In this document: positions 6,221 to 8,032 of the stretch, piece after piece | Layout: every line of letters starts with the position of its first letter | How positions within the stretch are numbered: the first letter of the stretch is position 1 | DNA from: Candidatus Bathyarchaeota archaeon | GTDB lineage: Archaea; Thermoproteota; Bathyarchaeia; Bathyarchaeales; Bathycorpusculaceae | Assembly (NCBI GenBank): GCA_030589055.1 | Contig: JAUUWK010000044.1 | Coordinates: 1-8,032 of the forward strand | Direction: 5' to 3' | DNA: 8,032 nt | Program-made: the position numbers and the translations under genes | Notes under the pieces: model-generated | Told to the model about the DNA's origin: nothing | Seen by the model: only the letters and a program-made list of their open reading frames with translations | Database searches by the model: none

Positions 6221-6832
6221 TTGTTCAAACTTGTAACTCTTGAGGATACAATTCGTATTCCACCTGAAACATTTGGTAACCCATTAGAGGCTGTAGGGCT
6301 TCAACAGGTTAAGGCAAAATATGAGGGAATGGTCAATGGAGTATTAGGTTACGTTATAGCTGTAACCGATGTGAAAGTGAGCTTGGTTGGCAAAATTCTT
6401 CCTGGAGATGGGGCTACCTACCATAAAGTGAGCTTTTCCTTACTGACGTTTTATCCTAAAATTCAGGAAGTAGTCGAAGGGGAGGTTGTGGAGATTGCTG
6501 ATTTCGGAGCCTTTGTGCGTATAGGTCCTGTTGATTCTTTGCTCCATGTTTCGCAGCTTATGGACGATTTTATCTCGTATGATGAAAAACAAGGCGTTCT
6601 GATAGGGAAAGAAACTAAAAGGAAACTGACGAGCGGAGATCATGTTCGTGCTCGAATAACAGCGGTCTCTCTCGGTAGAGCTGGAAGCTCTGGAAAAATA
6701 GGTATAACAGCTAGACAGCCTTTTCTTGGCAAGCTGAAATGGATTGAGCAAAAAGTGCAAAAGATAAGGGAAGCTGTAGAAGAAAAGTCGTCAAAGGAAG
6801 AAGTTCAGAAGAAAGGTGGATCAAATGCCTGA
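6221..6832 (+). CDS. rpoE1: DNA-directed RNA polymerase subunit E' (RpoE1 / Rpo7)
   Basis: The Rpo7 stalk subunit of archaeal RNA polymerase, homologous to Rpb7, which pairs with Rpo4 (RpoF), binds emerging RNA and aids promoter opening. The N-terminal tip domain (about residues 1-80) opens FKLVTLEDTIRIPPETFG and contains KYEGMVNGVLGYVI and GDGATYHKVSF, as in family members. A C-terminal S1/OB RNA-binding domain follows at about 84-166 (EGEVVEIADFGAFVRIG, then DSLLHVSQ and IGITARQPFLG). A charged Lys/Glu tail makes it slightly longer (203 residues) than the usual 180-190. The start is set at TTG 6221. ATG 6203 and TTG 6200 would add six or seven unconserved residues and overlap the PIN gene. 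The 3' end overlaps Spt4 by 8 bp. Confidence 0.94.
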   Translation: MFKLVTLEDTIRIPPETFGNPLEAVGLQQVKAKYEGMVNGVLGYVIAVTDVKVSLVGKILPGDGATYHKVSFSLLTFYPKIQEVVEGEVVEIADFGAFVRIGPVDSLLHVSQLMDDFISYDEKQGVLIGKETKRKLTSGDHVRARITAVSLGRAGSSGKIGITARQPFLGKLKWIEQKVQKIREAVEEKSSKEEVQKKGGSNA

Positions 6833-7010
6833 AAAAGCTTGCTCAACTTGTCATCTTATAGTCGCTGGAAACGTCTGCCCAAAATGTAAAACATCAACCT
6901 TAAGCGATGACTTCAGCGGGGTGGTTATAATATTTGATCCGAAAGGTTCAGCTATCGCCGAAGTCATGAAAATCAAGGAGAAAGGGCGTTATGCGTTAAA
7001 GGTTAGGTGA
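6825..7010 (+). CDS. spt4: Transcription elongation factor Spt4 (RpoE2, RpoE'')
   Basis: The small zinc protein that binds Spt5/NusG to keep RNA polymerase processive. The 61 residues match the family length. Zinc ligands are Cys6, Cys9, Cys18 and Cys21 (CSTC and CPKC), followed by SDDFSGVVIIFDP and the conserved end GRYALKVR. Most family members have Trp in the D-W-S-G motif, and Phe here is a conservative change. ATG 6825 is preferred over GTG 6816 because GGTGGA (6815-6820) precedes it. The gene overlaps the end of RpoE1 by 8 bp, and its stop is one base before the DUF359 start, so the three genes are almost certainly translated from one transcript. Confidence 0.94.
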   Translation: MPEKACSTCHLIVAGNVCPKCKTSTLSDDFSGVVIIFDPKGSAIAEVMKIKEKGRYALKVR

Positions 7011-7011
7011 G

Positions 7012-7545
7012 ATGACCACTAGGTACAGACTTACACCAGAAACGCGTAGACAACTTAAGAATCCAATAGGCATACTTATTCGAGGTTCATTTAACGGAAC
7101 AATGAAAACGTTCAAGGATTTGGTGGAGAAAGAGAATCCGCCGATGGTAATTTCTGTAGGAGATATCGTGTCAAAAAATCTTACAGAAAACAACGTGTCC
7201 GCCAAGTTATCCGTTGTGGATAACAAGGTTATGAGAAGGCGAATACAGCCGATTGCACTTACAGCAGACAAGACTATGTATGTTAAGAATCCCCCAGGAA
7301 CAATAACAGAGGAAGCAATTGCAGCAATTCAAGAAGCAATAAAAGATAATGGTCATATCAAATTAGTTGTGGATGGAGAGGAGGACTTGCTTGCACTTGT
7401 TGCTGCTTTGTATGCGCCGGTAAACTCTTTTGTCGTTTACGGTCAGCCACGTGAAGGCATAGTTGTGGTCAAAGTTACGAATGGGAAAAGGGCGGAAGTG
7501 ACTGAAATTTTGGAAGCTATGGAGATTTTTCGAAAAGCTAAATAA
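7012..7545 (+). CDS. GTP-dependent dephospho-CoA kinase (DUF359)
   Basis: The last enzyme of archaeal coenzyme A synthesis, phosphorylating dephospho-CoA with GTP. It is unrelated to bacterial CoaE. The family (DUF359) was assigned this role from a Thermococcus homologue. The 177 residues are of normal length and contain the conserved blocks ISVGDIVS (47-54, with Asp51), VDNKVMRR (69-76), DGEEDLLAL (121-129) and VYGQPREGIVVVKV (from 142). GTP preference and kinase activity are inferred from family membership. The start is ATG 7012, one base after the Spt4 stop, with AGGTGA just upstream inside the Spt4 end, a layout suited to translational coupling. Its place between transcription and ribosomal genes is a recurrent archaeal arrangement. 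Confidence 0.9.
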   Translation: MTTRYRLTPETRRQLKNPIGILIRGSFNGTMKTFKDLVEKENPPMVISVGDIVSKNLTENNVSAKLSVVDNKVMRRRIQPIALTADKTMYVKNPPGTITEEAIAAIQEAIKDNGHIKLVVDGEEDLLALVAALYAPVNSFVVYGQPREGIVVVKVTNGKRAEVTEILEAMEIFRKAK

Positions 7546-7587
7546 AGAGGAAACGTATCAAGTCAACACTGTGTCTGAGGAAAAATC

Positions 7588-7899
7588 ATGGAAATCAAGA
7601 TAGTATCAGAGAAAGAAAATCCGTTGCTGAAACGGAGAGAAGTACAGTTCCGAGTAAATCATGGTCAAATGGGCAGCACACCACCCCGGTTAGAAACCCG
7701 AAAAGCCCTCGCCAGCGTCTTAAAAGCGAAGGTAGATCTGGTTTTTGTCAGAAAATTGGAAACTAAAACTAGTACACATGTCGCGGTTGGATTAGCAAAT
7801 GTTTATGAATCCATAGACCAAGCAAGACTTGTTGAACCGGAGTATATTATCAAAAGGAACACCCCACCTGAAAAACCAGCAGAAGAAGGAAAAGAGTAG
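7588..7899 (+). CDS. rps24e: Small ribosomal subunit protein S24e
   Basis: A 30S ribosomal protein of the archaeal/eukaryotic set. The 103 residues have the family features: NPLLKRREVQF near the N terminus (11-21), H..MGSTPPRLETRKALA in the middle, then VFVRKLETK and ANVYES. A short acidic Glu/Lys tail ends the protein. ATG 7588 is preceded by GAGG (7577-7580) at 7 nt. The 42-bp gap from DUF359 shows no evident promoter, so it is probably part of the same transcript. In many archaea S24e is followed by S27ae, which is the expected identity of the next frame. Confidence 0.95.
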   Translation: MEIKIVSEKENPLLKRREVQFRVNHGQMGSTPPRLETRKALASVLKAKVDLVFVRKLETKTSTHVAVGLANVYESIDQARLVEPEYIIKRNTPPEKPAEEGKE

Positions 7900-7902
7900 A
7901 AC

Positions 7903-8004
7903 ATGTCGGAAGAGAAAAGACCTAAAGAAGAAGCGAAGGAAGAGGAAAAACCTAAAGAAGAAGCGAAGGAAGAGGAAAAAAATAAAGAAGAAGCGAAGGA
8001 ATAG
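7903..8004 (+). CDS. Highly charged Lys/Glu-rich ORF, possible N-terminal extension of S27ae interrupted by TAG
   Basis: ATG 7903 lies 3 bases after the S24e stop and opens a frame MSEEKR followed by the 10-residue repeat PKEEAKEEEK twice, then a diverged copy NKEEAKE that meets TAG at 8002-8004. After the TAG the same frame continues with a further Lys/Glu copy (EKQKKESKE) to the window end. S27ae is the gene expected here. Its zinc-binding body would lie beyond 8032, so the identity rests on context alone. The interruption is either a real short ORF, a true nonsense mutation, or a sequence or assembly error at the edge. A highly charged alanine-poor Lys/Glu segment would form a single helix or be disordered. 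The open minus-strand frame opposite it is a composition artefact. Confidence 0.4.
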   Translation: MSEEKRPKEEAKEEEKPKEEAKEEEKNKEEAKE

Positions 8005-8032
8005 GAAAAACAAAAAAAAGAATCGAAGGAAG
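7921..8032 (+). repeat. 30-bp tandem repeat, about 3.7 copies
   Basis: Copies at 7921-7950 and 7951-7980 are identical at the nucleotide level. Copy three (7981-8010) differs at its first two bases (CC to AA) and by G to T, which creates TAG. Copy four (8011-8032) is partial and more diverged. A unit of 30 bp preserves the reading frame and encodes ten residues, PKEEAKEEEK. The identical copies imply recent duplication or strand slippage. Confidence 0.9.

Noticed and set aside
7792..8013. Minus-strand Phe/Leu/Arg-rich open frame
   Set aside because: It is the complement of the Lys/Glu-coding repeat and the S24e tail; its apparent hydrophobicity is a composition artefact.

Overview
The window is archaeal. 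It encodes the archaeal/eukaryotic proteins S6e, aIF2-gamma, RpoE1 (Rpo7), Spt4 (RpoE2) and S24e, and a Fae-Hps enzyme that uses tetrahydromethanopterin-bound C1 units. TATA-like boxes sit about 35-55 bp ahead of several starts, and Shine-Dalgarno sites and TTG starts are common. The moderately AT-rich sequence, the TACK-like gene content and the H4MPT-linked Fae suggest a Thermoproteota-type archaeon, perhaps Bathyarchaeia. That placement is inference: no 16S rRNA or other placement marker was compared.

Left part (1-2153): the 5' end of a HerA/DUF87-like P-loop ATPase gene runs off the left edge on the minus strand. Across a 270-bp divergent spacer carrying a perfect 14-bp palindrome lies a complete M32 metallocarboxypeptidase gene. 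Its 3' end overlaps by 4 bp a convergent gene for a 60-residue two-helix membrane protein of unknown function.

Middle (2154-3979): a 368-bp intergenic region carries a divergent promoter on each side and several copies of the hexamer TGTCGG/CCGACA. It precedes a 485-residue Fae-Hps bifunctional enzyme. The unusual point is an N-terminal extension of about 90 residues containing a Fis-like helix-turn-helix ahead of the canonical Fae start. With the repeated hexamers around the promoter, this suggests a C1-metabolism enzyme that may also bind DNA and control its own gene. This is the strongest candidate for something undescribed in the window.

Right part (3980-8032): a tightly packed, co-directional information-processing cluster, S6e - aIF2-gamma - PIN-domain nuclease - RpoE1 - Spt4 - GTP-dependent dephospho-CoA kinase (DUF359) - S24e. 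This order is recurrent in archaea and couples translation initiation, ribosomal proteins, RNA polymerase stalk and elongation subunits and a CoA enzyme. The next gene, expected to be S27ae, begins with a highly charged Lys/Glu segment built from 30-bp tandem repeats. An in-frame TAG interrupts it just before the window ends. No tRNA, rRNA, CRISPR array or insertion sequence was recognised.
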